DNA of 64,000 nt from positions 186,001-250,000 of the forward strand of contig JASCOV010000002.1 in the NCBI GenBank assembly GCA_029960045.1, written 5' to 3'. The translations under genes were made by a program, and so were the position numbers. Under the pieces are notes generated by a model. That model searched no databases and was not told the origin of the DNA. It saw only the letters and a program-made list of their open reading frames with translations. Shown here in pieces: positions 10,034 to 19,187 of this stretch; positions within the stretch are counted from its first letter, which is position 1; every line of letters starts with the position of its first letter. Source of the stretch: Flavobacteriaceae bacterium PS02293 (GTDB lineage Bacteria > Bacteroidota > Bacteroidia > Flavobacteriales > Weeksellaceae).

Positions 10034-10067
10034 AAAACAGCCTCAATTTAATTGAGGCTGTTTTTTT
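10034..10067 (+). terminator. Rho-independent terminator
   Basis: A long stem, ACAGCCTCAAT with ATTGAGGCTGT, starts right after the stop codon and is followed by seven T. It ends the two-gene T9SS cargo operon. The remaining spacer up to 10263 shows no gene. Confidence 0.93.
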
Positions 10068-10263
10068 ATTTGCCTTATGGAAATCCTGCACACCACCAGC
10101 AGGCATCTTGGTAAACATATTGAAATTGAAGAACAAAAATTTGTGATGAACGAGTGAGTTGAGATTGCTGATGCAGAAGATGTTTATATGACATAATCAC
10201 CACAAATTTTAATTTCAAAACTATTGATTAATTTGTACCTTGCCTTTACGAAACCGAAATATT

Positions 10264-11550
10264 ATGAACGAAATCATTTGTCCGAATTGTCAAAAAGCAT
10301 TTAAAGTTGACGAAGCTGGATTTGCTGAGATTCTGAAACAAGTTCGCAATCATCAATTTGAAGAAGAATTACAAGAAAGATTAAAAATTGCTGAAAGAGA
10401 AAAAAACAGTGAGATTGAACTTAATAAAGAAAAATTCAAAAGCTATCTGCAAGAACAACTTTCCAAGAAAGATGCTGAAATCTCGCAATTAAAATCGGTT
10501 AATGAACTGGAGATGACAGGAAAAGTTTCTGAGAAAGAAAAGGAAATTCTGGAACTCAAATCTAAAATTGAAAAAGCTGAAACAGAGAAAAAATTAGCAA
10601 TTTCAGAAGCCGTTCAGAAATTTGAAAAAGAAAAAAATAATCTTGAGAATGAAAAAAATGATTTAGGCAATAGATTGAAAAATAAAGATTTAGAAAAAGA
10701 ACTTTCGGAAAAATCTTTAAAAGAACAATTTGATGAAAAACTCAAATCGAAAGATATCATCATCAAATACAAGGATGAAGAAATCGACCGTGTAAAAGAA
10801 ATGAAGGCCAAACTCTCTACAAAAATGGTTGGAGAAACTTTGGAACAACATTGCGAAATCGAGTTTAATAAACTACGTGCAACTGCATTTCAGAATGTTT
10901 ATTTTGAGAAGGATAATGATTCGAGGTCGGGAAGTAAAGGTGATTTTATCTATCGGGAAATGGATGATTCTGGTAACGAAATCATTTCGATAATGTTTGA
11001 AATGAAAAACGAAGCCGACCAAACTGCAACAAAAAAAAGAAATGAAGACTTTTTCCGTGAACTGGATAAAGACAGGACTGAAAAAAAATGTGAATATGCA
11101 GTGATGGTTTCATTATTAGAAGCCGAAAATGAGTTTTACAATACAGGAATTGTAGATGTTTCGCATCGTTTCTCAAAAATGTATGTTGTTCGGCCACAGT
11201 TTTTTATACCGATAATTACACTTCTGAGAAATGCTGCCATGAATTCTTTGCAATATAAAAAGGAACTCGCTTTGGTGAAAAATCAGAATATTGATATTAC
11301 CAATTTTGAGGAAAAAATAGATATTTTCAAACAAGGATTTGCGAAGAATTATGAATTGGCAAGCAGACAATTTAAAACTGCCGTTGAAGAAATTGATAAA
11401 ACAATAACTCATCTTCAAAAAACGAAGGACGCGTTGCTTTCTTCTGTTAATAATCTGCGTCTTGCCAATAATAAAGCAGAAGATTTAACTATCAAAAAAC
11501 TTACTTATGGAAATCCAACTATGAAGGCAAAATTTGATGATCTAGAATAA
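10264..11550 (+). CDS. DUF2130 domain protein with long coiled coil
   Basis: A 428-residue cytoplasmic protein. The ATG at 10264 is preferred over one 24 bp upstream because [13 protein letters not shown] is the usual N-terminus. A single CxxC motif (residues 6-9) is followed by a charged coiled coil to about residue 190. The DUF2130 domain then has GDFIYRE .. SIMFEMKNE, a D...ExK pattern like PD-(D/E)XK nucleases. The family's function is not established; nuclease activity is an inference. It is followed by a hairpin terminator shared with the convergent gene. Confidence 0.85.
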   Translation: MNEIICPNCQKAFKVDEAGFAEILKQVRNHQFEEELQERLKIAEREKNSEIELNKEKFKSYLQEQLSKKDAEISQLKSVNELEMTGKVSEKEKEILELKSKIEKAETEKKLAISEAVQKFEKEKNNLENEKNDLGNRLKNKDLEKELSEKSLKEQFDEKLKSKDIIIKYKDEEIDRVKEMKAKLSTKMVGETLEQHCEIEFNKLRATAFQNVYFEKDNDSRSGSKGDFIYREMDDSGNEIISIMFEMKNEADQTATKKRNEDFFRELDKDRTEKKCEYAVMVSLLEAENEFYNTGIVDVSHRFSKMYVVRPQFFIPIITLLRNAAMNSLQYKKELALVKNQNIDITNFEEKIDIFKQGFAKNYELASRQFKTAVEEIDKTITHLQKTKDALLSSVNNLRLANNKAEDLTIKKLTYGNPTMKAKFDDLE

Positions 11551-11571
11551 AGAAGTACAAACGTGCTTCTT
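11550..11571. terminator. Short hairpin terminator between convergent genes
   Basis: AAGAAGTAC at 11550-11558 pairs with GTGCTTCTT at 11563-11571 (one G-T pair), followed by a T-rich stretch. It lies between the DUF2130 gene and the convergent flippase-like gene. Confidence 0.6.
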
Positions 11572-11583
11572 ATTTAGTTTGTT

Positions 11584-12636
11584 TTAAATCTTTCTATTCT
11601 TCGCCAACATCGGAATGGAAATCAAGCCCATTACGAGCATAATAATGATTTGTAAAGGCAAAGTTATGAAAGAGTAGGCAAGACCTAATTCTCCACCTTC
11701 TATTGCGTCTTTTCCCATCGAAATGAATAAAGCTGTGAATCCAAATTTCATTGCCAGATTGAAAGCTCCAATTCCGCCACTTGCAGGAACTATCATTCCC
11801 AAAGTTCCAACAACTAAGATGAAACATCCGTCTGCAGGCGTAAAATTAGAAGTTTCGGGAAGTGCAAAGCAAACTAAGTATGAAGCGAAGAAATAGCAAA
11901 TCCAGATTCCGGCTGTGTAAAGGATGAATTTTCCTTTTTGTTTAAGTGTCAGAATGGATTTTAATCCTTCGAATACTCCTTTTGCAAAGTCGATTAACTT
12001 ATCTTTTTTGTAAATAAAGAGATATACTAAGGCCAAGATTACAAGAATCCCAATTGCTATTTTTGAATAAAAATAAAATTGCTCTAAATCTGTGATTCCA
12101 ATTTTTAGCAATAGTTTTTCAAACCAACTTTGTTCTTTTTTGTCTACAGGTTTTTGTTCTGTTGCTATTTTATAAAATGATAATAAGGTGTCGTATTTTA
12201 AAATCAATGTCAGTAATGCGAAAATTCCCATACAAGCCAAATCGACAACCCGTTCCAGAATAATTGTTCCAAAAGACTTATCAACAGGAACTTTTTCTAC
12301 ACCGTAAAGCGCAGTTGAACGAGCTAACTCACCACTTCTGGGAATGGTAAGATTCATCAGGTATCCGAAAGAAAGTGACCAAAGAGAATTGCTGTTGGAA
12401 ATTTTGTAACCCATTGGTTCCAAAAGAAGATTCCATCTTACAGCTCGGAAAACATAAGCAGAAACTCCGAAAACTGCTGCAAATGCTACCCAAAGATAGT
12501 TGGCTTTTTGTAATGAGCCTTTGATTTTGTCAAAGTCCAATCCTCTGAGAGCAAGCCATAGAAATAATCCAGCGATAGCTACAGAAATTATGACTGTAAG
12601 TGCGTTTTTGAGCAATGATGGCTTCTTTTCTTCCAA
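11584..12636 (-). CDS. Lysylphosphatidylglycerol synthase TM-region / UPF0104 flippase-like protein
   Basis: A 350-residue inner-membrane protein with about eight hydrophobic helices. Family motifs are LRGLDFDKI near the N-terminus, YVFRAVRWNLLLEPMGY, the PRSGELARS loop, and VPASGGIGAFNLAMKFGF in the C-terminal half. The AglD/MprF-N family moves or modifies lipids; the precise substrate cannot be read from the sequence. It lies 11 bp downstream of panD on the same strand and is probably co-transcribed with it. Confidence 0.85.
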   Translation of the reverse strand: MEEKKPSLLKNALTVIISVAIAGLFLWLALRGLDFDKIKGSLQKANYLWVAFAAVFGVSAYVFRAVRWNLLLEPMGYKISNSNSLWSLSFGYLMNLTIPRSGELARSTALYGVEKVPVDKSFGTIILERVVDLACMGIFALLTLILKYDTLLSFYKIATEQKPVDKKEQSWFEKLLLKIGITDLEQFYFYSKIAIGILVILALVYLFIYKKDKLIDFAKGVFEGLKSILTLKQKGKFILYTAGIWICYFFASYLVCFALPETSNFTPADGCFILVVGTLGMIVPASGGIGAFNLAMKFGFTALFISMGKDAIEGGELGLAYSFITLPLQIIIMLVMGLISIPMLAKNRKI

Positions 12637-12647
12637 AGTAATTATAA

Positions 12648-12998
12648 TTATGTAAGAAGATTAGTCGCTTCGTCTGGAAATACGATTTTTGGTTGGAAAT
12701 CTTTGGCTTCCTCAGGACTCATCTGTGCGTAAGCAATAATGATGATGATGTCACCTTTTTGTACTTTTCTGGCAGCTGGACCATTAAGACAGATTTCTCC
12801 GGATTTTCTTTTTCCTTTGATGACGTAAGTGTCAAAACGTTCGCCGTTGTTCACATTTACGATATAGACTCTTTCGCCAACAATTAGTCCCGCGGCTTCG
12901 ATAAGGTCTTCATCAATGGTGATGCTTCCAATATAATCAAGGTCTGATGCCGTAACACGGACCCTGTGGATTTTCGATTTAAAAACTTCGATAAACAT
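12648..12998 (-). CDS. panD: Aspartate 1-decarboxylase
   Basis: A 116-residue pyruvoyl enzyme that makes beta-alanine from aspartate for pantothenate and coenzyme A. The self-cleavage site Gly24-Ser25 lies in DYIGSITID exactly where expected. The conserved [16 protein letters not shown] and [13 protein letters not shown] segments are all present, and the length matches the family. It is the first gene of a minus-strand pair with the flippase-like membrane protein. Confidence 0.97.
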   Translation of the reverse strand: MFIEVFKSKIHRVRVTASDLDYIGSITIDEDLIEAAGLIVGERVYIVNVNNGERFDTYVIKGKRKSGEICLNGPAARKVQKGDIIIIIAYAQMSPEEAKDFQPKIVFPDEATNLLT

Positions 12999-13294
12999 AG
13001 TTGCAAATTTACGTTAAATAATAAAATTGGAAAAGAAGATTTTGTGTTTCCTTAAAAAGTGGCACTATTTTTCTATTGCGATACAATTATAAATTGGTGT
13101 AAAATATACAATTGTTTTTATGGATTTATGAATATGGTATATTTTATTGTTAATTATTTTAATTGTTGATGGATAAAGGTAAAATATTGAAAACGAAATT
13201 CAAGAAAATGAGTGTTTTCGTTAAAAATTGATTTATCGAAAATTCAGTGTTTTAAAATAATTCATACACACTTCACTAAATTTTATAAAAATAT

Positions 13295-13324
13295 TTGCAC
13301 GATATGAAAATTGTCTTATATTTG
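13295..13324 (+). promoter_or_regulatory. Flavobacterial-type promoter of the HU gene
   Basis: TTG at 13295-13297, a 19-bp spacer and TATATTTG at 13317-13324 match the Bacteroidota -33 TTG / -7 TAnnTTTG consensus. It is 32 bp before the HU start codon. The rest of the 358-bp spacer 12999-13356 is AT-rich with no gene. Confidence 0.7.
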
Positions 13325-13356
13325 CTATAACAACATAACTTTAATTAATAAATATT

Positions 13357-13656
13357 ATGAACAAGTCTGAATTAATCGACGCTATCGCGAAGGATGCAGA
13401 AATCACAAAAGCTGCTGCTAAAAAAGCTTTGGAATCATTTGTTGCTAACGTAACAGAAACACTTAAGAAAAAAGATGGTAAAGTTTCCCTAGTAGGTTTC
13501 GGTACTTTCTCAGTATCTGAAAGAGCTGCAAGACAAGGTATTAACCCTGCAACTAAAAAACCAATTCAAATTGAAGCAAAAACTGTTGCTAAATTTAAAG
13601 CTGGAGCTGATTTGGCTACTGCGGTTGCTGGTCCTGCTACAGGAAAGAAAAAATAA
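13357..13656 (+). CDS. hup: HU family DNA-binding protein
   Basis: A 99-residue nucleoid protein that bends DNA without strong sequence specificity. The sequence begins MNKSELIDAIAKDAEITKAAAK, with the typical GFGTFSVSERAARQGINPAT beta-arm (Pro at the intercalating position) and AKFKAGADL at the end, plus a short Ala/Lys tail. It has its own promoter and its own strong terminator, and uses A-ending, highly expressed-looking codons. Complete. Confidence 0.96.
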   Translation: MNKSELIDAIAKDAEITKAAAKKALESFVANVTETLKKKDGKVSLVGFGTFSVSERAARQGINPATKKPIQIEAKTVAKFKAGADLATAVAGPATGKKK

Positions 13657-13680
13657 TCTTATTTGAGTTTATTCAAATAA

Positions 13681-13706
13681 AAAACCGTCGCAAGACGGTT
13701 TTTTTT
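13681..13706 (+). terminator. Rho-independent terminator of the HU gene
   Basis: AAACCGTC (13681-13688) pairs with GACGGTTT (13693-13700) around a GCAA tetraloop, followed by a run of T. It also has A residues upstream and can act on the convergent ribA transcript. Confidence 0.92.
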
Positions 13707-13711
13707 ATTTT

Positions 13712-14314
13712 TTATGATGTAGGATTTTCGTCATCCAAAAGATGCCCAAAAAAGTCTTTCTTTGTTTTCAGATAACCAGCGCTCGAGTTGTTAGATTTGA
13801 TTTGTAAAGGTATTCTGGAATTAAAATTAATCTTACTATCTTGTATAATCTTAATTTTTTCAGGATTATTGGTCATTAGATTCAATGATTTTACATCCAG
13901 TTTTTCGAGCATTTCTATAGCAATGTCAAAATTACGATCATCTGCAGGCAAACCCAATTCTAAATTAGCCTGAACAGTATCGAAACCTTTTTCCTGTAAA
14001 GCATAAGCCTTTAATTTATTAATGATTCCAATATTTCTGCCTTCTTGCCTTAGGTAGATAATCATTCCTCCATTCTCCTGCATATACTGCATTGCAGAAT
14101 TCAGTTGTTGTCCACATTCGCATTTCTGAGAATGAAAAACTTCGCCTGTAATACATTCCGAGTGAATTCTTACATTAACAGGTTTAGTAAGATCTGTATT
14201 TTTAGCAATCAGAGCCATATGTGGCATCCAATCTTTTTCATTTTCAGAAAAGGCCATCATTCTGAACTCCCCAAAATCTGTGGGAACATTCGATTCTGCT
14301 TGTATTTGTAACAT
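13712..14314 (-). CDS. ribA: GTP cyclohydrolase II (stand-alone)
   Basis: A 200-residue enzyme that opens the imidazole ring of GTP in the first step of riboflavin synthesis. All active-site signatures are present: the Zn ligands in HSECITGEVF and KCECGQQL, and the Arg-containing LRQEGRNIGI loop. LMTNNPEKI is the C-terminal hallmark. It matters because the RibBA-like protein at 33.2 kb has lost these residues, so this gene probably supplies the activity. It is the last gene of a minus-strand series. Confidence 0.95.
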   Translation of the reverse strand: MLQIQAESNVPTDFGEFRMMAFSENEKDWMPHMALIAKNTDLTKPVNVRIHSECITGEVFHSQKCECGQQLNSAMQYMQENGGMIIYLRQEGRNIGIINKLKAYALQEKGFDTVQANLELGLPADDRNFDIAIEMLEKLDVKSLNLMTNNPEKIKIIQDSKINFNSRIPLQIKSNNSSAGYLKTKKDFFGHLLDDENPTS

Positions 14315-14337
14315 TAAGTAAAGTAGTAGTAAATGAA

Positions 14338-14796
14338 TTAATTGGAAGACATAGAAGTCTCCTCTGTTTTTGATTGAGAAGCCTCAAGAAGATTGATATT
14401 GGTTTTGATTTTAACCATATATCTGTTCAAAACTTCGTCATCATCTTTTACCATGAATTTTCTAAGTTTCTGAATCTTTTTATAATACTTTTCAAAATCT
14501 TCCAAAGATTTGTGTTTTGAAGATTGATTAAAATCCCGAACTGCACCCAAATAATCAGAAAGTGAAATTTTTAAAGAAGAAACTTCCCTATTGACTGCAT
14601 CATTTCTGAATTTTGGAAATGTTGCAACCAAGTTTGATATAGAAGATGCATATACAATCGCTTCCGGTGATAAGTAAGAATACGTATCTGAAAGCAAATC
14701 AGAATGAACCTGTTCCGACGCTGCTGAGTTCGTAGAACAAGATCCTAAAAAGGCTGTAATAATTGTTATCGTTAAAAGTTTATGAAAACTTTTCAT
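14338..14796 (-). CDS. Lipoprotein of unknown function
   Basis: A 152-residue protein with a lipoprotein signal (hydrophobic core then lipobox FLGSC, Cys about residue 20). The mature part is mostly helical, with no recognised domain, and ends in a Ser/Thr-rich tail. It overlaps the preceding DUF4254 gene by 4 bp (translational coupling) and lies 23 bp before ribA, so it belongs to the same operon. Function unknown. Confidence 0.8.
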   Translation of the reverse strand: MKSFHKLLTITIITAFLGSCSTNSAASEQVHSDLLSDTYSYLSPEAIVYASSISNLVATFPKFRNDAVNREVSSLKISLSDYLGAVRDFNQSSKHKSLEDFEKYYKKIQKLRKFMVKDDDEVLNRYMVKIKTNINLLEASQSKTEETSMSSN

Positions 14797-15410
14797 TTTT
14801 TCTGCATTTTTTGATACAGGATTGGATTAAGACTTTCGTCATTATACATTTTCATTTGCTTATAAAGCTTCATCTTAACTTTACCGTTTTCAATATCAGA
14901 AAGCAGTTGATCTATGGCTGTGGAAAGGTCTTTTTTCTGTTCCAAAAGTACATTTAGCTTTTGTGAACATTGTAATTTATGTTCTTCCGAAGCATCTTCA
15001 CGAGAAGCTTCAATAGACATATGATAGATTTTCAAAGATAAAATTGAAAAACGATCTATACACCAAGCCGGAGTTTCGCTGTTTATTCTTGCATCTGGAT
15101 TAGAAGTAATATTTTCGAAGTTTTTATAAAACCAAAAATCGATTTGTTCTACCAAATCTGTTCTTTTTTGATTCAGTTTATCGATTCTTCTTTTAATTTT
15201 TAAAGCTTCTGAAGGGTCTATATCTTCTTCTCTGATTATATCTTCCAAATGCCATTGAACGGTATCAATCCAGTTTTTAGAATACAAAATCCATTCCAAA
15301 CTATTAGCTTGGAATGGATTGTTTTCTGTTGAATTAACGTCGTCATTGATGTGATAATCATTAACCGATTGGTTAAAGATCTCCCATGACTTCTCTGTTA
15401 AACTCATCAA
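14793..15410 (-). CDS. DUF4254 domain protein
   Basis: A 205-residue soluble, highly helical protein. The N-terminal region (WEIFNQSVNDYHI), the LEWILYSKNWIDTVQWHLEDIIR block, and ALKIKRRIDKLNQKRTDLVE are typical of DUF4254, a family of unknown function found in Bacteroidota. It starts 6 bp after the tatA stop and overlaps the lipoprotein gene by 4 bp, so these three genes are co-transcribed. No signal peptide is visible. Confidence 0.82.
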   Translation of the reverse strand: MMSLTEKSWEIFNQSVNDYHINDDVNSTENNPFQANSLEWILYSKNWIDTVQWHLEDIIREEDIDPSEALKIKRRIDKLNQKRTDLVEQIDFWFYKNFENITSNPDARINSETPAWCIDRFSILSLKIYHMSIEASREDASEEHKLQCSQKLNVLLEQKKDLSTAIDQLLSDIENGKVKMKLYKQMKMYNDESLNPILYQKMQKK

Positions 15411-15416
15411 TAATTC

Positions 15417-15626
15417 TTATAGATTTTGATTAGGATCATTAGTAGTAGAAGAAGCATCTTTTTTCTTGTCCTCTTCTTTTACAGCGTCTTTAAACTCCTT
15501 AATACCAGAGCCTAAACCTTTCATTAATTCGGGGATTTTTTTACCTCCAAACAACAAAAGCAATATCAAGGCTACAATTAGAATATGTTGCCAAGAGATA
15601 CTTAATATAACAGTGGATAATGTCAT
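15417..15626 (-). CDS. tatA: Twin-arginine translocase subunit TatA/TatE
   Basis: A 69-residue protein with one N-terminal membrane helix ([20 protein letters not shown]) followed by the amphipathic helix ([18 protein letters not shown]) and a charged tail: the complete TatA layout. TatA oligomers form the pore for folded, twin-arginine proteins. No tatB or tatC is nearby; tatC is expected elsewhere. It sits 30 bp after the EnvC-like gene in a cell-envelope operon. Confidence 0.95.
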   Translation of the reverse strand: MTLSTVILSISWQHILIVALILLLLFGGKKIPELMKGLGSGIKEFKDAVKEEDKKKDASSTTNDPNQNL

Positions 15627-15656
15627 CTTGATTTTTTTACAAAGTTAAATTATTTT

Positions 15657-17201
15657 TTAATACGAAACCCATCCTAGAGGATCAACTGGTTTTTCTCCAC
15701 TCCAAATCTGGAAATCCAATGTTATAGACTCATCAAAATCACTGCCAACTTCTCCAATCAGTGTTCCGGCAGAAACTTGTTGGTTGGCTTTTACCAATGT
15801 ACTGGCAAGATTAGAATATACGGTAAAGTAAGCTCCATGTTTCACAATAACTGTTCGGCTACCGTTAATCGCTTGAATGCTGGAAACAACTCCCGGGAAA
15901 ACGCATCTTGCTTTGGTTCCTGGAGAAACTGCAATTTTAATCCCAATATTTTCTTCAACAATGTTTTTGAAAACTGGATGTGGTTGCCTTCCAAAACGGT
16001 GTGTCACGGTTCCTTTTTCTACAGGAAAGGTAATGTGTCCTTTGTTGTCTGCAAAATTACTACCTACTGTAGAACCAACACCATAACTTTTCATAACTTT
16101 TTTCTCAGCGTCATCTTTTGCATCATCATTCTTTTTATTGATGGCATCTTCATTTGCTTTTGCGGCAGCTACTCTTTCGTTGGCAATCTTTGCTCTGTCA
16201 GCTGCTTCTTTACTTGCGCGTTCGGCTGCTTCTTTTTTCTCAATCGTTTTATTGGTTTCCGCTAATTTTTTCTGTTCTTCTTCACGTTTTGCGGCTAGAT
16301 CACTTGCTTTTTTTGCTTCCAGTTCTGCTCTTTTTCTTTCAGCTTCTGCAGCTGCAATTTTTGCTCTGTTTTCAGCTTCTATTCTGTCTTTTTCTTTTTT
16401 TGCAGCAATTTCGGCTAGTCTTTTTCTTTCTGCTTCTGCTTTCTTTTCTGCTTCTTCCTTAGCTTTTGCAATTCTGATTTCTTCAGCAATGATATTTCTG
16501 ATCTGGCGTTCCAGTTCCTTAGATTGAGTTTGTTTTTGTCTGAGTTCGCCCGTAAGCCTGACTTCGTTTTTCTTGAATTCGTCAAGGAGTTGTTGCTTTT
16601 GAATTCTTTCAGCTTCTATGGTTGCAAGATCTTTTTTCTGATTCAAAAGAAGATTATCCTTTTCCAAAGCAGACCTTTTCTTAAGGGTGATATTCTTTTT
16701 TATTTCATTTGCTTTATTGGAAATTTCAGCTGCTTTTTTATCCTGATAATCAGAGTATCTTTTTAGATATTCAATTCGGGTAAGAGCCTCGCCCATATTT
16801 TTGGAAGAGAGAATAAAGGTCACTTTGTTTTGTACACCTTTTGTTTTGTAAGCTTTAACAAGAATCTCAGCATAGTTTTTTCTGAGAACTTCTAATTCAC
16901 GATTATTTTTATTAATTTCCAGTTGACGTTTATAAATGTCATCTTCTATAAATCTTTTTTCTTTCTGAGTATTATTATAAACTTTTTCTCTCAGGTTAAG
17001 TTTTTGATTTACAGCATTGAGGTATGCAATAGAAAGTTTGGATTCCTGTTTGGTTTGATTCAAAGTTGAATTGAGGGAAGAAATTTGCTTCTTCAAATCA
17101 GCATTTTGTTTTTGCAGAACCTCTTTGTCTTTTTGTGGGTTTTGTCCAAATGCGCTTCCGAAAAGGATGATACTTATAAAAAAACTTAATTTCTTAATCA
17201 T
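15657..17201 (-). CDS. EnvC-like murein hydrolase activator (coiled coil plus degenerate LytM domain)
   Basis: A 514-residue exported protein: signal peptide (residues 1-19), a very long Glu/Lys/Ala coiled coil (about 20-370), then a C-terminal M23/LytM fold (about 390-514). The Zn-ligand positions of active LytM enzymes are changed: NIGIKIA in place of the H..GxD motif, YSNLA in place of YxHL and LDFQIW in place of LHFEIW. As in E. coli EnvC, it should therefore be a non-catalytic activator of cell-division amidases. The start overlaps the DUF4292 stop by 4 bp. Confidence 0.88.
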   Translation of the reverse strand: MIKKLSFFISIILFGSAFGQNPQKDKEVLQKQNADLKKQISSLNSTLNQTKQESKLSIAYLNAVNQKLNLREKVYNNTQKEKRFIEDDIYKRQLEINKNNRELEVLRKNYAEILVKAYKTKGVQNKVTFILSSKNMGEALTRIEYLKRYSDYQDKKAAEISNKANEIKKNITLKKRSALEKDNLLLNQKKDLATIEAERIQKQQLLDEFKKNEVRLTGELRQKQTQSKELERQIRNIIAEEIRIAKAKEEAEKKAEAERKRLAEIAAKKEKDRIEAENRAKIAAAEAERKRAELEAKKASDLAAKREEEQKKLAETNKTIEKKEAAERASKEAADRAKIANERVAAAKANEDAINKKNDDAKDDAEKKVMKSYGVGSTVGSNFADNKGHITFPVEKGTVTHRFGRQPHPVFKNIVEENIGIKIAVSPGTKARCVFPGVVSSIQAINGSRTVIVKHGAYFTVYSNLASTLVKANQQVSAGTLIGEVGSDFDESITLDFQIWSGEKPVDPLGWVSY

Positions 17202-17995
17202 TTAATCTCTGTCTTTTTGTAATTGGCAGGAACGGAATAAGTAGTTTCCATCCGGGAAAAATCAAATTTCGTATTTTCTAATAATATTTCGTCTGTTTTG
17301 TTGGCTTTTATAATTATTTTAACACTTTTTGGAAAGCTTTCATTATTGAGAATTTCTCTGTTAGAATATGTTATTTCTAGCTGGTCGTTGTTTGCGGGAT
17401 TGGATAATAGAACGTGACTTAGATTGAATTCTACATCGTAGTCCAACGATATTTTGTATTCGGTTGTCTTGCCATTTTCAGTTATTTTCTGAGTTTGTTT
17501 TGAAGTCAGATTGAAACCAATAGCATTTTGGGTCAGATTAAAATCATTCTCTGAAACAGGAATGAATGTTTTGCCTAATAGTAAATTCTGCAAAGCATTA
17601 TAATCGATAAAATTGACATTTAAAAGTTTGTTGAGGTAGCCAAAATCAGAATCGATATAAGTTTTATCCAGTTTATAATAACCTTTGATGCCTTCCGGAG
17701 TTGCAACGCCTCTTGCAGCCTGAAGAATCACTGCTACCAAATTCATCCATACTTTTTGACCATTTTCAATATAAATTACAGCGTCTAAAGTTGGAATGAA
17801 AGAACCTGTTTTTGCATCTATTTTGCTATTGATTTTAACAGCATCAAAAGTCGATTTTTTCTCTATCGCAGTGAAGAAATTAGAATTTTTTGAAATTGGT
17901 TTTGTTGTGCTGGCAGGATTTGTGGTAGGGTTATTCTGAACTTTACAAGAAGTTACAAATAATCCTGCCACTATGATTACAATATATTTTTGCAT
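17198..17995 (-). CDS. DUF4292 lipoprotein
   Basis: A 265-residue lipoprotein with an N-terminal signal and lipobox VTSC (Cys about residue 17). The mature protein has the DUF4292 pattern: TFDAVKINSKIDAKTG, VIYIENGQKVWMNLVA and a beta-rich C-terminus resembling the LolA/LolB half-barrel. A lipoprotein-carrier-like role is an inference from fold resemblance only. It overlaps the EnvC-like gene by 4 bp and heads the operon DUF4292-EnvC-TatA-DUF4254-lipoprotein-RibA. Confidence 0.82.
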   Translation of the reverse strand: MQKYIVIIVAGLFVTSCKVQNNPTTNPASTTKPISKNSNFFTAIEKKSTFDAVKINSKIDAKTGSFIPTLDAVIYIENGQKVWMNLVAVILQAARGVATPEGIKGYYKLDKTYIDSDFGYLNKLLNVNFIDYNALQNLLLGKTFIPVSENDFNLTQNAIGFNLTSKQTQKITENGKTTEYKISLDYDVEFNLSHVLLSNPANNDQLEITYSNREILNNESFPKSVKIIIKANKTDEILLENTKFDFSRMETTYSVPANYKKTEIK

Positions 17996-18067
17996 AATTT
18001 TTTAGGATGAAACTTACAATATTAACGCCAAAAATAAGCTTATATTTTTATATAAGTATCTAAAAAA

Positions 18068-18100
18068 AACTTTGTCAAAGTTCTGGACCTTGACAAAGTT
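18068..18100 (-). terminator. Rho-independent terminator (leftward)
   Basis: AACTTTGTCAA (18068-18078) pairs perfectly with TTGACAAAGTT (18090-18100). The A run at 18062-18069 becomes a U run on the minus strand. It separates the nucleotidyltransferase unit from the DUF4292 operon. Confidence 0.85.
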
Positions 18101-18121
18101 GATATTTTATTAAAATTAAAA

Positions 18122-19141
18122 TTAATCTTTCGAAAGGAAATCCAAAACGGAATAATCACCCAAAGAGATCTCTCTTGCAACACCAAAGTATTTCGCAGAG
18201 TTTCCAATCATAGAGTTACTTAAGTTCCCGTGATCGATAATCGTATTTTCTTGAATTAATGAGTTATCAATATTGGAATTGATAACAACTGTGTTATTCC
18301 CTAACGAAACATTAGGGCCAATTTTAGAATTAAGGATTTTCACATTTTCACCAATGAAACAAGGTGGGATAATCATACAGTTCTCAATCTCTGCAGACTC
18401 TGGAAAGTTTGCCATATCAGCTCTTTCGTACTGAAGAATTTTGCTGTTGGTTTCTACAGTTGCATTTTTGTTCCCACAATCCATCCAGTCATCTACTTTT
18501 CCAAGAGAGAATTTGGCGCCTTTTGATCTAAGGTTTTCCAATGCAGTTGTCAATTGATACTCACCGCCTTCAGTGATATTATTTTCCATAATATAATCGA
18601 TCTCGGTCATCAGCTTTTCAGCTGAATTGAAGTAATAGATTCCTATAATCGCAAGATCAGAAACAAATTCTTTGGGCTTTTCCACAAAATCTGTGATAAA
18701 ACCATAGTCATCCAATTTCACTACCCCAAAAGCAGAAGGATCTTCAACTTTTTTTACCCAGATCACACCGTCAGCATTTGTGTCAAGGTGAAAATCTGCC
18801 CGGAAAAGTGTATCGGCAAAAGCGATGATTACTGGCCCGCTCATACTTTCTCTCGCACAATTTATTGCGTGAGCTGTTCCCAAAGGCTCGGTTTGAGCAT
18901 AGATGCTTCCTTTTGCACCAAGATCTTCCGCGACTTTTATAAGAGAAGCTTCAACATCTGACCCAAAATCACCAATGATAAAAGCAATTTCTTCAATAGG
19001 TTGGTTTGCAACTTTTGCAATGTCTTCTACCAGTCTCTGTACAATTGGTTTTCCACCAATAGGAATCAATGGTTTTGGAACTGTTAATGTATGTGGTCTA
19101 AGACGCGAACCACGTCCAGCCATTGGAACTATTATTTTCAT
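18122..19141 (-). CDS. Sugar-phosphate nucleotidyltransferase with left-handed beta-helix tail
   Basis: A 339-residue enzyme that activates a sugar phosphate with an NTP for surface polysaccharide synthesis. The Rossmann-type N-terminal half has MKIIVPMAGRGSRLRPHT (the nucleotide loop GxGxRLxP) and PKPLIPIGGKPI. FADTLF and VEKPKEF mark the metal and sugar sites. The C-terminal ~90 residues are hexapeptide-like repeats (IGENVKILNSKIGPNVSLGNN). It is most like glucose-1-phosphate thymidylyl/uridylyltransferases; the exact sugar is unknown. It lies downstream of the flippase. Confidence 0.88.
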   Translation of the reverse strand: MKIIVPMAGRGSRLRPHTLTVPKPLIPIGGKPIVQRLVEDIAKVANQPIEEIAFIIGDFGSDVEASLIKVAEDLGAKGSIYAQTEPLGTAHAINCARESMSGPVIIAFADTLFRADFHLDTNADGVIWVKKVEDPSAFGVVKLDDYGFITDFVEKPKEFVSDLAIIGIYYFNSAEKLMTEIDYIMENNITEGGEYQLTTALENLRSKGAKFSLGKVDDWMDCGNKNATVETNSKILQYERADMANFPESAEIENCMIIPPCFIGENVKILNSKIGPNVSLGNNTVVINSNIDNSLIQENTIIDHGNLSNSMIGNSAKYFGVAREISLGDYSVLDFLSKD

Positions 19142-19187
19142 AAGTTTTGTTGTTAAGTTGTTGACTATTAGTTAAATAATAGATTTA

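Noticed and set aside
16138..16527. Long hydrophobic ORF on the plus strand opposite the EnvC-like coiled coil
   Set aside because: It is the antisense shadow of Glu/Lys/Ala-rich codons; only Ala/Ser/Phe/Leu repeats, with no initiation context.
15657..17201. Active M23 endopeptidase
   Set aside because: The Zn-ligand positions are substituted (NIGIKIA, YSNLA, LDFQIW), so an activator role is more likely.
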